Positions 43,001 through 51,030 of a stretch of 64,000 bases of DNA are shown in pieces. Under the pieces are notes generated by a model. The model saw nothing but the letters and a program-made list of their open reading frames with translations, searched no databases and had not been told where the DNA came from. Made by a program: the position numbers and the translations under genes. Source of the stretch: an uncultured Pseudomonadota bacterium. GTDB taxonomy: Bacteria > Myxococcota_A > UBA796 > GCA-2862545. The stretch lies in contig CAJXTB010000012.1 of NCBI GenBank assembly GCA_913061235.1, positions 144,744-208,743 on the forward strand. Direction: 5' to 3'. How positions within the stretch are numbered: the first letter of the stretch is position 1; the number at the start of each line of letters is the position of its first letter.

Positions 43001-43702
43001 GGCGCCTACCAAGAGGACTTCGAAGGGACCGAGTTCTTCCTTAGCAATCAGGGCGTTGTGCGCGTGTTGTTTGGCATGGGCGAGACCTGTGAGACGCGCG
43101 GTGTGCTGCATCTGTTGTCACGGGAGAGTGGCGCCCAAGGAGGGTTTGCACTTGCGAGCGGTGACCTGGATGGGGACGGTCTAGATGACCTCGCTGTTGG
43201 GCTGCGCAGCATTCGTCCAGAGGTCGATAGTGTAGGCGGTGTGTGGGTTGTGCCTGGCTCTGAGCTGGTCTCGCGCCTCGACAGCAGTGCGTTCACACCG
43301 TGGACCGGCGCACCTTTCTTGCCCGACCCCGCAGATGTCGTCCCTGTGCCGTTGATTCGTGCCTCTGACGCGGGCTTGGCGGTGTGGGGAACGGTGGCCT
43401 CTGGCTATGGCGACGCGTTGGCCATCATTCCGAGCGCCAGCAGCGACTCGGGCATGGCGTTGGCGGTGGGAGCCCCCTTTGATGACGGCGACGGACTCGA
43501 CTCCGGCTCGGTGGCTGTGTACCGTTGGCAAGACGGTCTAGGGCTCGACAAGGTGCCAACGACGCTCGTTGTGAGCGACGGGGTGACGTCTCGACTCGGG
43601 CAGAGCGTCAGCGGCGACGGTGGCTACCTCGCATTTGGTGCGCCGTTCTCGGACATTCCAGGCCCAGATAATGGTGCGGCCTATGTTGTGGAGATGCCAT
43701 GA
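40079..43702 (+). CDS. FG-GAP/VCBS repeat lipoprotein with Asp/Thr tether (first of two)
   Basis: About 1207 residues from the ATG at 40079 behind GAGGGG; the frame also allows a TTG six bases earlier. Lipobox SLMAC, then a Thr/Asp tether (TDVDTDTDTDVD), two Ig-like beta domains (about 50-280), then a long array of FG-GAP blades from about 290 to the end. Each blade has a calcium-type loop such as DVDGDGVED, DINGDGLCDVAVG, DLDGDGCDELAIGA or DLDGDGLDDLAVG and an outer strand ending in YRS, YKG or FGMG. More than seven such loops suggest two integrin-alpha-like propellers. Probable surface adhesin or binding protein. Coupled by ATGA to its paralogue. Confidence 0.87.
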   Translation: MMVRSLVGLVAVSLMACVEPPTTETDVGTDPSTDVDTDTDTDVDRSCAPPLTAQVTAASVSGLTTVQASGGTGDYRFAVIDDGDINPLSGVFFAPPMPGTYGVRVTDEGCEGDATVDIDVVSRLALVPEQAFVLPLVSFQLDVVGGTGGATCAHVSGSGHVTASCVVTVGLPGTTIVRATDAETGDTAEAVIVAGEANALALSPSEQLVLPVGTAKSVRALTGSGFLGLSTDSDIVDVVGDQLVAVGEGTAVVTVTDLYTGDAVPLAVAVVAPLAVPEPVWSGEGSRVGRIALPGDVDGDGVEDVFFGDWEPNVGAVRGGAVLKFSVNAIDDVPMEVLQFGVWPDERVGIDVTLMDVTADGLEDLVVTAILPDEVANDTGRVRIYERGADGFATEPVWQAYGGSGDRLGSSVGSCDIDGDGFEDLIVGVERDEDRSQLVVAGDQGAIWVYKGSAEGLEDTASIQRFGKSFVDGEWQQRAGALMGARLSTGDVNGDGLCDVAVGAWNRRLSADGVSGGFVALYLGDASRGLTDDPVRLFENNVVANELGIDHRMADFDGDGLDELIISEPRFDPEGMRDVGAVHIYRSGGLDLDVDAGVPVQGGELADWRLVGMRNSDFLGDKIELVDVDADGQLDLMVGASFSEWGMPEQNNDSGNVVVFTAATLAADLDAGVTERVAADGDHIWWGPALPAAAGQSFAPVADFDDDGWPELIMRGGRGDTLGPEVGQYWMMSSTVMGSETALGFPGGPAGMRHGESLTAVSTPRGTEVVVGAFDAAIGTAVRAGRLVAYSASTGAIVWDPPQHPMQSGGDRLGWFVSAAGDVDGDGVQPDLIVAAAQEDRPSNDNAFNPPECTVPTASNPGAAYVYRRRASGGWEDEPSAVAFGRQAGRQVFRVAGGFDYNGDGFDDVVLGSTGVGDENRGGVRVHYGASLPDGLTILCDPIDFQATEPNARMGSAMIGLGDLDGDGCDELAIGAYQEDFEGTEFFLSNQGVVRVLFGMGETCETRGVLHLLSRESGAQGGFALASGDLDGDGLDDLAVGLRSIRPEVDSVGGVWVVPGSELVSRLDSSAFTPWTGAPFLPDPADVVPVPLIRASDAGLAVWGTVASGYGDALAIIPSASSDSGMALAVGAPFDDGDGLDSGSVAVYRWQDGLGLDKVPTTLVVSDGVTSRLGQSVSGDGGYLAFGAPFSDIPGPDNGAAYVVEMP

Positions 43703-46700
43703 GACTGTGGTGGCTTGCATTTTTGGTCGGCTGCGACGGCGTGGGGAACGACGTCGACTCGGACACGAGCGCTGACTCCGACACGGACACCGAGCTCGTC
43801 GCAGACACCGATCCGGACACCTGCGCCCCGATGACCGCCACTGCTGAGCCTGCTGCACTCAATCCTCAACAGCGCGGTGTGGTGCGTATTGATGGCGGAA
43901 CGGGTGATGTGACCTTCGAGTTCTTGGACGGTCAGTCGGGCGGTATTCTGTCGGAGATTACCGGCGAATACCTCTCGGGAATGGGTAGCGGAACCGACAC
44001 TGTTCGAGCGACCGACAGCTGTGGAACCACGGCAGAGACGGCCTTTGAGGTCCTGCCGCGACTGGTGGTCACGCCCGAGTCCGCCACTGTTCTCCGCCAG
44101 ACCACCATCACCTTAGAAGTGACCGGTGGGTCGTCAGACGTTGCCTGTAGCGTTGCGTTCGACCGGTCTGGTGGCTCGCTGCAAGGGTGTGCGTGGACGA
44201 CCGGAGACTTGACCGGCACCGATGTCATCGCCGTCACGGACAGTTTGACGGGCAATGTGGTTCAGGTGGACCTTCGTGTGCGTGACAGCGTCTCGTTGGA
44301 CCTGCCGAGCGTGGTGTTGGTACCGCTGAACACCCCGATGGACATCCCCGTTGAAGGCGGGTCCAATGTGTACGATGTGACCGTTCTAAGCGGTGATAGC
44401 ACCCTGACCGACGGCCTTCATGTATGGGCTGATACGCCTGGTGAGGTCCGTCTTGGCGTGGCGGACCGCTACGTCCCTGGTGTTCAAGCAGAGATGCGCG
44501 TCATGGTTGCAGAGCCGGTGGCTCCCACGCCAACGGTGGATGGCATCACCGACAGCCTGCAGCGTGTTGTGACCGCTGACCTCAACGGCGACGGGCTTGA
44601 TGATGCGGTTGTGGGGCAGCCGAACGCCAACGGGCTCACGCACCGAGCCGGCCTTGTGACGGTATACTTAGGCACGTTGGACGGCATTGCGTCCGTCCCG
44701 GTCCAGACCTACGAAGGGGTGTGGCGCTTCGGTCAGCTCGGGCGTGACCTCGCGATTGGCGACCTGACTGGAGACGATGTCCCGGACCTGGTTCTGGGCG
44801 AAGAAGGTCATCTCTTCTCCCGTGGCCGTGTGGCTATCTACGCCGGTAATGGCGACGGTACCTTTGGCGTAGAGCCGTGGAGTGAAGTCGCTGGCGAGTT
44901 TGGTGGAGACCGATTGGGGTCGGGTGTAGACCTGTGTGATGTCGACCGCGACGGTGTGCTCGATGTGGTCGCTGTGGCACGGACCCATGATGACCGCTCG
45001 GATACCCCAACCGTCCCAGATGTTGGAGCGGTGTACGCCTGGGTCACCGAGACGGAGGGGTTGGCTGAAGCGCCGCTGTGGAAGCTGTCCGGCCGGGCTT
45101 TCAACGACGGCGTCTTCGAGCGCGCACGAACCCAGATGGGACGCAATGTCCGCACCGGAGACCTGGATGCCGATGGCCGCTGCGATGTTGCGGTCGCGAC
45201 CGAGACGGACGACTTGGTCTACGTCTACCTAAGCAACGATGTCTCCACCGGACTCCCAGAGCTGCCGAGCCGCGTGTACACCGCTGTTGACGGGGAGGAG
45301 GACTTTGGCTGGTCGCTCGCCGTTGCCAACGTGGACGGCGACCGCACGGACGACCTGATTGTCGGTGCCTGGCGCAACGACAATGGAACGTTGAACCGCG
45401 CAGGTGCGGTGTATGTGTACAAGATGGCGGACGACGACAACCGGCCTTCAACCTCCCCCGTCTTTCACGACGAAGCCAGCGTCACCTTGTACGGATCAGA
45501 GGCGAACGAGGAGCTGGGCACCATGGTGGGGGCGGTGGACCTCGGCGGTGACGGTCTTCCCGAGCTGTACGCCAGCGGCACACGCACAGACGGCCCCGTG
45601 AACAATACCGGCGGTGTTCAGTGGTGGAGCGGCTCCATCATCGCAGGCGCTCCCTACGGAGCGATTCTCGACGAGACTAGCCACTTTGGCGCAGTGTACG
45701 GAGAGATTGGTGAAGGCGGATTCGGTTTGGGGGCTTCCCCGTTGCGGCATGTACCGGATGCGTGGGTTGTGACCGAGGGGCGCAGCAATGAGCGGGGGCC
45801 ACGCGTTGGAGACGTGATTGCTGCGATACCCGACATGCCCCTTCAGTCCCTCGATTTCCCTGTACACACGGGCGGCGCTCTTGCCGGGTACATCGACACA
45901 ATGACCATGGCGGATCTCGGTGGTCCAGAGCCGTCGCTGGTTGTGGCGACACCCCTGGATGGCATGTTGCCCAGCGGTCCAGACGCCGGACAGCTGGCCG
46001 TTATCGGCGCAGACGGGCCAGAGGCTCCCTGGTTCAGTCCTGGCGACGACGAGGGCCCTGTGATGCCCGACTACCGTGCGGGTATTCACACCGGCTGGAA
46101 GATTCGCCCCGTGGGAGACGTCGACGGCGACGGTGCTGTGGACCTTGGGGTCGTGGTGCGCTTTCAACGAAATCGCCCCGACCTGTACAGGGCCACCGTT
46201 CACAACCCGGATGAGTGTCGCGACAATCTGGGGGGTGTCGGTGGCGTCGCGGTCTACCGTGGCGGCGAGGCGCTAGGTAACCCTGATTACCTAGTGTACG
46301 GACCCGTCGTGAACGGTCGGATTGAGCAGGTTGCCGGCGCGGACCTCAACGGTGATGGCTTCGGTGACCTCATCTTCAACTCGCCCGCCGCAACTCCGGA
46401 CCGCGTGACGGTCGCGTTTGGTGTGGCACCCGAGGACCTATCTGTCGTCTTGTGCGATACGCGGACGTTCTCGGCGGGAACCAACGGCGATGTGCTCGGA
46501 GATGACATCGCCGGCCTGGGCGACATTGACGGCGATGGCTGCGAAGACGTGGCGATTGGCGCGCCTTCTGAGGACCCTGGCGGAAGCAATCGCGGCGCTG
46601 TCCACGTGCTGTTTGGGTGGGGCGAAAACTGTGCGACGGACGAGCCGCGTCAGACCGGCCTGGCAGGCCCCATCAATAATGGTCGAGTCGGGGTCCGGGT

Positions 46701-47223
46701 GGAGGCTGCAGACATTGATGGTGACGGCACTGTAGAGCTTCTGCTCGGTGCGCCGGACTCGGGAGCGGGGGCTGTGTACATGCGGTCCACCACCGACTTA
46801 GCAGACTATTCGATGCCCCTGGATGACGTCTTCCCCGACGCCGACGTCGTGTTGGACCCCGCTGTACTTTTGGGCGACCAGACCAGCTCGGACTTTGGCC
46901 GTGGCCTCGCTGTCATTGATACCGAAGATGGCGTGTGGCTCGCGGTTGCCCAGCCCTTCTTCGACTTCATCGCAGACGACCCCGAGCTGCAGGCCGACAC
47001 CTTCGACGTAGGTATGGTCTCGCTGTTCCGCTGGCAGGACAATGCGTGGGTTCGCCGGGGACTTGTGGGCATGGACCTTGGACACCCGGAAGGCGCACCC
47101 CAAGGCGCAGAGTTTGGTCACGGTCTGGTGGGGGGCGACGGCGTGCTGCTCATTGGAGCCCCTCGGTCCAGCGGAATCACCCGTGACCACGGTGCGGTCT
47201 ACCGCTTTGACTTGGATGACTGA
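43699..47223 (+). CDS. FG-GAP/VCBS repeat lipoprotein with Asp/Thr tether (second of two)
   Basis: 1174 residues, same plan as its left neighbour: lipobox AFLVGC (Cys12), Asp/Ser/Thr tether (DSDTSADSDTDTE), a conserved opening TCAPMTATAEP that parallels SCAPPLTAQVT of the first protein, Ig-like domains, then FG-GAP blades (DLNGDGLDDAVVG, DLDADGRCDVAVA, DIDGDGCEDVAIGAPSED, DIDGDGTVELLLGAPDSG). The C-terminal blades correspond in order to those of the neighbour, down to endings VSLFRWQDN versus VAVYRWQDG, so the two are tandem duplicates that have diverged. The ATG overlaps the neighbour's stop (ATGA). Probably two parts of one surface assembly. Confidence 0.87.
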   Translation: MRLWWLAFLVGCDGVGNDVDSDTSADSDTDTELVADTDPDTCAPMTATAEPAALNPQQRGVVRIDGGTGDVTFEFLDGQSGGILSEITGEYLSGMGSGTDTVRATDSCGTTAETAFEVLPRLVVTPESATVLRQTTITLEVTGGSSDVACSVAFDRSGGSLQGCAWTTGDLTGTDVIAVTDSLTGNVVQVDLRVRDSVSLDLPSVVLVPLNTPMDIPVEGGSNVYDVTVLSGDSTLTDGLHVWADTPGEVRLGVADRYVPGVQAEMRVMVAEPVAPTPTVDGITDSLQRVVTADLNGDGLDDAVVGQPNANGLTHRAGLVTVYLGTLDGIASVPVQTYEGVWRFGQLGRDLAIGDLTGDDVPDLVLGEEGHLFSRGRVAIYAGNGDGTFGVEPWSEVAGEFGGDRLGSGVDLCDVDRDGVLDVVAVARTHDDRSDTPTVPDVGAVYAWVTETEGLAEAPLWKLSGRAFNDGVFERARTQMGRNVRTGDLDADGRCDVAVATETDDLVYVYLSNDVSTGLPELPSRVYTAVDGEEDFGWSLAVANVDGDRTDDLIVGAWRNDNGTLNRAGAVYVYKMADDDNRPSTSPVFHDEASVTLYGSEANEELGTMVGAVDLGGDGLPELYASGTRTDGPVNNTGGVQWWSGSIIAGAPYGAILDETSHFGAVYGEIGEGGFGLGASPLRHVPDAWVVTEGRSNERGPRVGDVIAAIPDMPLQSLDFPVHTGGALAGYIDTMTMADLGGPEPSLVVATPLDGMLPSGPDAGQLAVIGADGPEAPWFSPGDDEGPVMPDYRAGIHTGWKIRPVGDVDGDGAVDLGVVVRFQRNRPDLYRATVHNPDECRDNLGGVGGVAVYRGGEALGNPDYLVYGPVVNGRIEQVAGADLNGDGFGDLIFNSPAATPDRVTVAFGVAPEDLSVVLCDTRTFSAGTNGDVLGDDIAGLGDIDGDGCEDVAIGAPSEDPGGSNRGAVHVLFGWGENCATDEPRQTGLAGPINNGRVGVRVEAADIDGDGTVELLLGAPDSGAGAVYMRSTTDLADYSMPLDDVFPDADVVLDPAVLLGDQTSSDFGRGLAVIDTEDGVWLAVAQPFFDFIADDPELQADTFDVGMVSLFRWQDNAWVRRGLVGMDLGHPEGAPQGAEFGHGLVGGDGVLLIGAPRSSGITRDHGAVYRFDLDD

Positions 47224-47280
47224 GGAATCGGCCGAGACGTGCTGTGCGCTGTTCGGTTTGGCTATGCCAAGATTATGGTG

Positions 47281-47543
47281 ATTCGGGAGTTCAGACGTCA
47301 GATGTCAGATGTCAGAGCAGGTGCCCTTCGGCATCGGCGTTTTGTTGCTGGCTTGGGGCCACGGCAGACGTTGGAGCTGCGCATGTCCGTAGAACGGCGC
47401 CTACGTTTCACGCGCTGATTTCGTGCGAAAGCAACCGAACCGACTCCTCTTTCCGGTCCGTCGATGAGCTTGTAAATCGAACCCGGCGCAAGCCGGGTGC
47501 TCTGATATCTGACGTCTGACATCTGACGTCCAGACAGCCGAAT
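47281..47543. repeat. 263-bp inverted-repeat element built from TCAGAYG heptamers
   Basis: The left end reads ATTCGG, 7 bases, then GACGTCAGATGTCAG and further TCAGATG units to 47319. The right end (47499-47543) is the inverted equivalent with the same 7-base spacing between CCGAAT and GACGTC and one extra heptamer. Inside lie about 180 bp without a credible gene and, next to the right arm, a GCAA-loop hairpin (47481-47498). It occupies most of the 346-bp gap 47224-47569, between a plus-strand and a minus-strand gene that converge. It could be a miniature mobile element or a structured RNA/terminator. No second copy in the window. Confidence 0.6.
47481..47498 (+). other. GNRA-loop hairpin inside the inverted-repeat element
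   Basis: ACCCGGC-GCAA-GCCGGGT gives a 7-bp GC-rich stem closed by a GCAA tetraloop, a stable RNA loop class. It lies directly left of the right heptamer arm. Without a following T-tract it is not a textbook terminator. Confidence 0.55.
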
Positions 47544-47569
47544 TCTCCGCCAGCTCACAGCGCCAGGAG

Positions 47570-49159
47570 CTACATCAACCCTAGCTTTCGCATGCGGTAC
47601 AGCAGACTAGACCGTGGCATTCCAAGCTGTGCGGCGGCCTTTGTACGGTTTCCGTTCACGCGCTCTAGCGCCGCCTCGACTTGGTCCCGGCCGAGAGGTG
47701 TGCGGGCTGTTGGACGTGTCGGAGCGCGGTCGAAGACCACCGGGTTGAACGTCAGGTCGGCGGCATCAATACGTGGCCCGGCCAGAACGTAGGCTCGGGT
47801 CAGTACGTTGCGCAGCTCGCGGATGTTCCCAGGCCAGGTGTAGTCGGAGAGTGCCGCGCGGGCGCCAGGGGACAGCACAGCATCGGGATGGTTGCGACGC
47901 AGCAGGGCGTCAGCGATGAGCGGGATGTCGCCGATGCGTTCGCTGAGTGGGGGAAGCGAGACCGAGAGCACCGCTAGTCGGAAGTACAGGTCTTCGCGGA
48001 ACGTGCCCGAGCGAATCATGGCGGTCAGGTCGCGATTGGTCGCCGCGACAATGCGTACGTCTGGGTATTCGGCGGCTCCACCGCCGACACGCCGGACCTC
48101 TCCGGACTCCAAGACACGGAGCAGCTTGGCCTGGGCATCCAGCGCCAGCTCGCCCAGCTCATCTAGGAACAGCGTACCGCTGTGCGCTCGATGAAAGGCG
48201 CCATCACGCCGGTCTGTGGCTCCGGTGAATGACCCCTTTTCGTGACCGAACAGCTCGGACTCGAACAGATTGTGGGGAATGCCCGCGCAGTTGACGGCAA
48301 TGAAGGGGCCGGTCGCGCGCAGGCCCTCGTCGTGCAGGCCGCGTGCGGTGAGCTCCTTTCCGGTGCCGCTTGGGCCCACGATGAGGGCGGGAGCATCGTG
48401 ACGGGCAATGCGCGACAGCACTCCGAACAGCTTTCGCATGACCGGCGAAGCCCCCACCATATCTCCGAAGGTGGGCTGTTCCACGGACTCCTGAAGGGTC
48501 TGCGACTCCACGACCATGGCGTGTTCACCACAACGGATCTGTTCGCCAAACAGCGCGGGTACGACCTGGCGCACGCGAGACCCGGCCAAGAAGACGGCCG
48601 CCGTTCCCGGCTCAACCAGGGCCCGTCCTCGGACCACGCGAACATAGAAGGCCTTCTTGGGTAGGGAGGCGTCGAGCAGAATCTGAGAGCCCGGTCCACC
48701 AATGCTGGTCCGGTCCCGCTTGAGGATGTGCGTGGCGCCGGCCAAGGGGCCGCGGAGGATGCGTAGAACCACATAGACAGCCGCGATTCCGTCTTCGCCA
48801 ACGTCTACGATTTCCTCGTGGGGGCGAGGCGTGCGGTTGCCGGTCTCAATCTCGCTGGCGGTGTCGTTGTCGCTCACGGTCTCGCGAAAAGCCATGCGGT
48901 ACTCACCAAGGTTCACCACGTCTCCGTCTACCAGCCAATGCCGTTCCACAGCGGTGTTGTTCACCGTTGTTCCGTGCCGTGAGCGGTCGGTCAGTAGCCA
49001 GCCTTCGGGGCGTTGTTCCACGGTGCAGTGCGTACGAGAGAGGGTGTCGCTCGGCAGGGCAACATCACAGCGGTCTGAGCGACCAATGACGGTGCGACCT
49101 GGGCGGAGCATGTGTGTGAGCAGCAGGCGGTCGCCTTGAGAGAGCAGCAGGTGGGGCAT
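47570..49159 (-). CDS. sigma-54-dependent activator with N-terminal FHA domain
   Basis: 529 residues. Residues about 18-92 are an FHA (phospho-Thr binding) domain: GRS at 26-28, SRTHC at 41-45 and an NNTAV-like loop. Residues about 126-218 look like a second, degenerate FHA fold lacking the SxxH pair. The AAA+ core follows: Walker A GPSGTGKE (262-269), the sigma-54 contact loop GSFTGA (309-314, Ser replacing the usual Ala), LFLDELGEL and a C-terminal Fis-type helix-turn-helix (TKAAAQLGMPRSSLLYRM). It activates RNA polymerase-sigma-54 promoters, probably in response to phosphorylation by a Hanks kinase; the divergent kinase at 49294 is the obvious partner. Confidence 0.95.
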   Translation of the reverse strand: MPHLLLSQGDRLLLTHMLRPGRTVIGRSDRCDVALPSDTLSRTHCTVEQRPEGWLLTDRSRHGTTVNNTAVERHWLVDGDVVNLGEYRMAFRETVSDNDTASEIETGNRTPRPHEEIVDVGEDGIAAVYVVLRILRGPLAGATHILKRDRTSIGGPGSQILLDASLPKKAFYVRVVRGRALVEPGTAAVFLAGSRVRQVVPALFGEQIRCGEHAMVVESQTLQESVEQPTFGDMVGASPVMRKLFGVLSRIARHDAPALIVGPSGTGKELTARGLHDEGLRATGPFIAVNCAGIPHNLFESELFGHEKGSFTGATDRRDGAFHRAHSGTLFLDELGELALDAQAKLLRVLESGEVRRVGGGAAEYPDVRIVAATNRDLTAMIRSGTFREDLYFRLAVLSVSLPPLSERIGDIPLIADALLRRNHPDAVLSPGARAALSDYTWPGNIRELRNVLTRAYVLAGPRIDAADLTFNPVVFDRAPTRPTARTPLGRDQVEAALERVNGNRTKAAAQLGMPRSSLLYRMRKLGLM

Positions 49160-49293
49160 GAGGTCCTCGAATGGCGACTACTGTACCCAGGCGCGTTCAT
49201 CGGTACAGGAAATCGACGCGGGGTAGAGCGATTCGGACCCGGTTGGACCCAACCTGATGACGGGCCTTGTAGTTCCTGCGGGATGTCGCCAAA

Positions 49294-50970
49294 ATGCGTG
49301 TCGTGGAAGTCACTGGACAACGCCAATTCGACCTCGGAGACTGCCTCGGACGCGGTGGATTTGGAGAGGTGTACCGCGCGCGTATGTCGAGCATTGGTGG
49401 CTTGTCACGAGAGGTGGCAGTCAAGTTGTTGCGGACAGACCTGGACATGCATGATGATGCTGTCCGCCGACTGCGTGACGAAGGGCGCCTTCTCTCCGGC
49501 CTCGACCACCCCAGCCTGCTGCGCGTCATTGACCTGGTAGAGCTCGCGGGTCGGGTGGCATTGGTCACTGAGTTCGTTGACGGCGAAGACCTCGCCGAGT
49601 GCGTTCGCGCCACTCCAAGCATGCCCACGCGCGCGCTCCTCCAGGCGATTGGTCAGGTGGCCGAAGCGCTGCATGTTGCCTGGACTGCACCCCTCGGACC
49701 CAATGGGCGGGCGCTGCGGTTGGTCCATCGCGACATCAAGCCGAGCAACCTTCGCATTGGAAAGCACGGTCAGATCAAGGTGCTCGACTTCGGCATTGCT
49801 CGAAGTGATGAGGTCGCTCGTGAGTCTCGTACAAGCACCGATCTCATCATTGGCAGTCCTGCCTATATGGCGCCTGAACGCTTCCTCGACAATGAGGTGC
49901 GCAGTGCGAGCGATGTGTACGCTCTCGGCTGCTGTCTGTTTGAAGGATTGACCGGGGGCCAGCGCTTGCTCGGCGGTCAGAGTGCGATGGTCCTCGCAAC
50001 GCTCGCCCTGGACAAGACCCGCTACGTCGAGTTCCTGGCCGACCGCCCCGTTCCACAATCGGTACCCGTTGCAGTGCGCGAGTTGATGGAACGCTGCTTG
50101 TGCCATGAGCCGTCAGAACGGCCGACCGCTCAGCAGCTGGCCCGTCGGTGCGAGGAGCTTGCCGACGAGGTCGGTGGCATGACCTTGAAGCGGTGGGCTC
50201 AAGATCGCGAGTGGCCAACGGGCGTTGTTGGCATCATGTCTCCGCTGGCGGGACAGGTACTGACTGAAGGTAGCCTTGCCTTGTCGCGCGACCCGCTTCC
50301 GGTTGTGGCAGAGCCTTCTGAGGACCGTGGCAAGTGGATGTGGTTCTTTGGCTCGGCAACAGCGGCGGTGATGCTTGTCGGCTTGCTCGTTGTGTTGTCT
50401 GTGACGATTGGTGGGGTCACGTACAGCCAGGGAATGTGGGGCCAGTCAGCGACGGCTGAGACACCGGTTCCTGGAGCCGTTGAGCCGTCCATCGCTGACC
50501 CGGTACCGGCCATTACCGATGATTCTGCTGCGCCAGCGACCCTAAACCCAGCAGCAACGCCTGATGCGGAACCACCGCCGGTCGCGCCAGTGCCAGAGCC
50601 TCGCGTTCCCGGTCCGCGCTTGGCGGCGCCTGAGCCTATCGCTGCAACGCCAGTCCCCGAGCCCGTTGTCGAGCCGGACCCACTGCCTCGCGCCATCGTT
50701 GTTGTGCCCCGTGCCCCGGACCCACTGCCGGTGGTTGTCACTACCGCCGTGACGGTCTCCGGTGACGCACCTACGGTCTGGCTGACAGGGCAGGGCGGTC
50801 GGGTGAATCTGCTCCCAGGAGGCAGCGTGCAGGTGCCTGTAGGTGCGTGGACGCTTCACTCCAGTGACCCGGTTGGGGGGGCTCGCCAGCATGGCGGCGT
50901 GCGTGTTGTTGACGGCGCTCCGGTGAGTATTGGCTGTAGCAACAGCATGATGTCGTGCCGAGTCCGATAA
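49294..50970 (+). CDS. transmembrane Ser/Thr protein kinase with extracytoplasmic C-terminal domain
   Basis: 558 residues. Kinase domain about 12-285: GRGGFGEV loop, Lys44, catalytic Asp147 in HRDIKPSN, DFG at 165, APER. One transmembrane helix at about 350-372, then a Pro/Ala/Val-rich stalk to about 475 and a small beta domain. The last residues hold the pair C-x6-C followed by Arg, as in the kinase at 22130, which has the same length and layout. No Shine-Dalgarno is clear before the ATG at 49294. It is divergent from the FHA/sigma-54 activator and 60 bp upstream of the macroglobulin genes, so it may sense the envelope and signal to that activator (inference). Confidence 0.94.
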   Translation: MRVVEVTGQRQFDLGDCLGRGGFGEVYRARMSSIGGLSREVAVKLLRTDLDMHDDAVRRLRDEGRLLSGLDHPSLLRVIDLVELAGRVALVTEFVDGEDLAECVRATPSMPTRALLQAIGQVAEALHVAWTAPLGPNGRALRLVHRDIKPSNLRIGKHGQIKVLDFGIARSDEVARESRTSTDLIIGSPAYMAPERFLDNEVRSASDVYALGCCLFEGLTGGQRLLGGQSAMVLATLALDKTRYVEFLADRPVPQSVPVAVRELMERCLCHEPSERPTAQQLARRCEELADEVGGMTLKRWAQDREWPTGVVGIMSPLAGQVLTEGSLALSRDPLPVVAEPSEDRGKWMWFFGSATAAVMLVGLLVVLSVTIGGVTYSQGMWGQSATAETPVPGAVEPSIADPVPAITDDSAAPATLNPAATPDAEPPPVAPVPEPRVPGPRLAAPEPIAATPVPEPVVEPDPLPRAIVVVPRAPDPLPVVVTTAVTVSGDAPTVWLTGQGGRVNLLPGGSVQVPVGAWTLHSSDPVGGARQHGGVRVVDGAPVSIGCSNSMMSCRVR

Positions 50971-51030
50971 AAAGACGCGTCTCGCTGTAAGCTCTCGTCC
51001 GTGGCCCCGTTGGAGCGGCCTGGAGACGAA

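Noticed and set aside
47400..47480. Hammerhead ribozyme (CTGAT...GAAA pattern)
   Set aside because: The core CUGANGA is not intact and the three stems cannot be formed around it.
47224..47569. tRNA-like T-arm (CGAACCCGGC)
   Set aside because: No acceptor stem, anticodon arm or CCA-side pairing; it is part of the GCAA hairpin.
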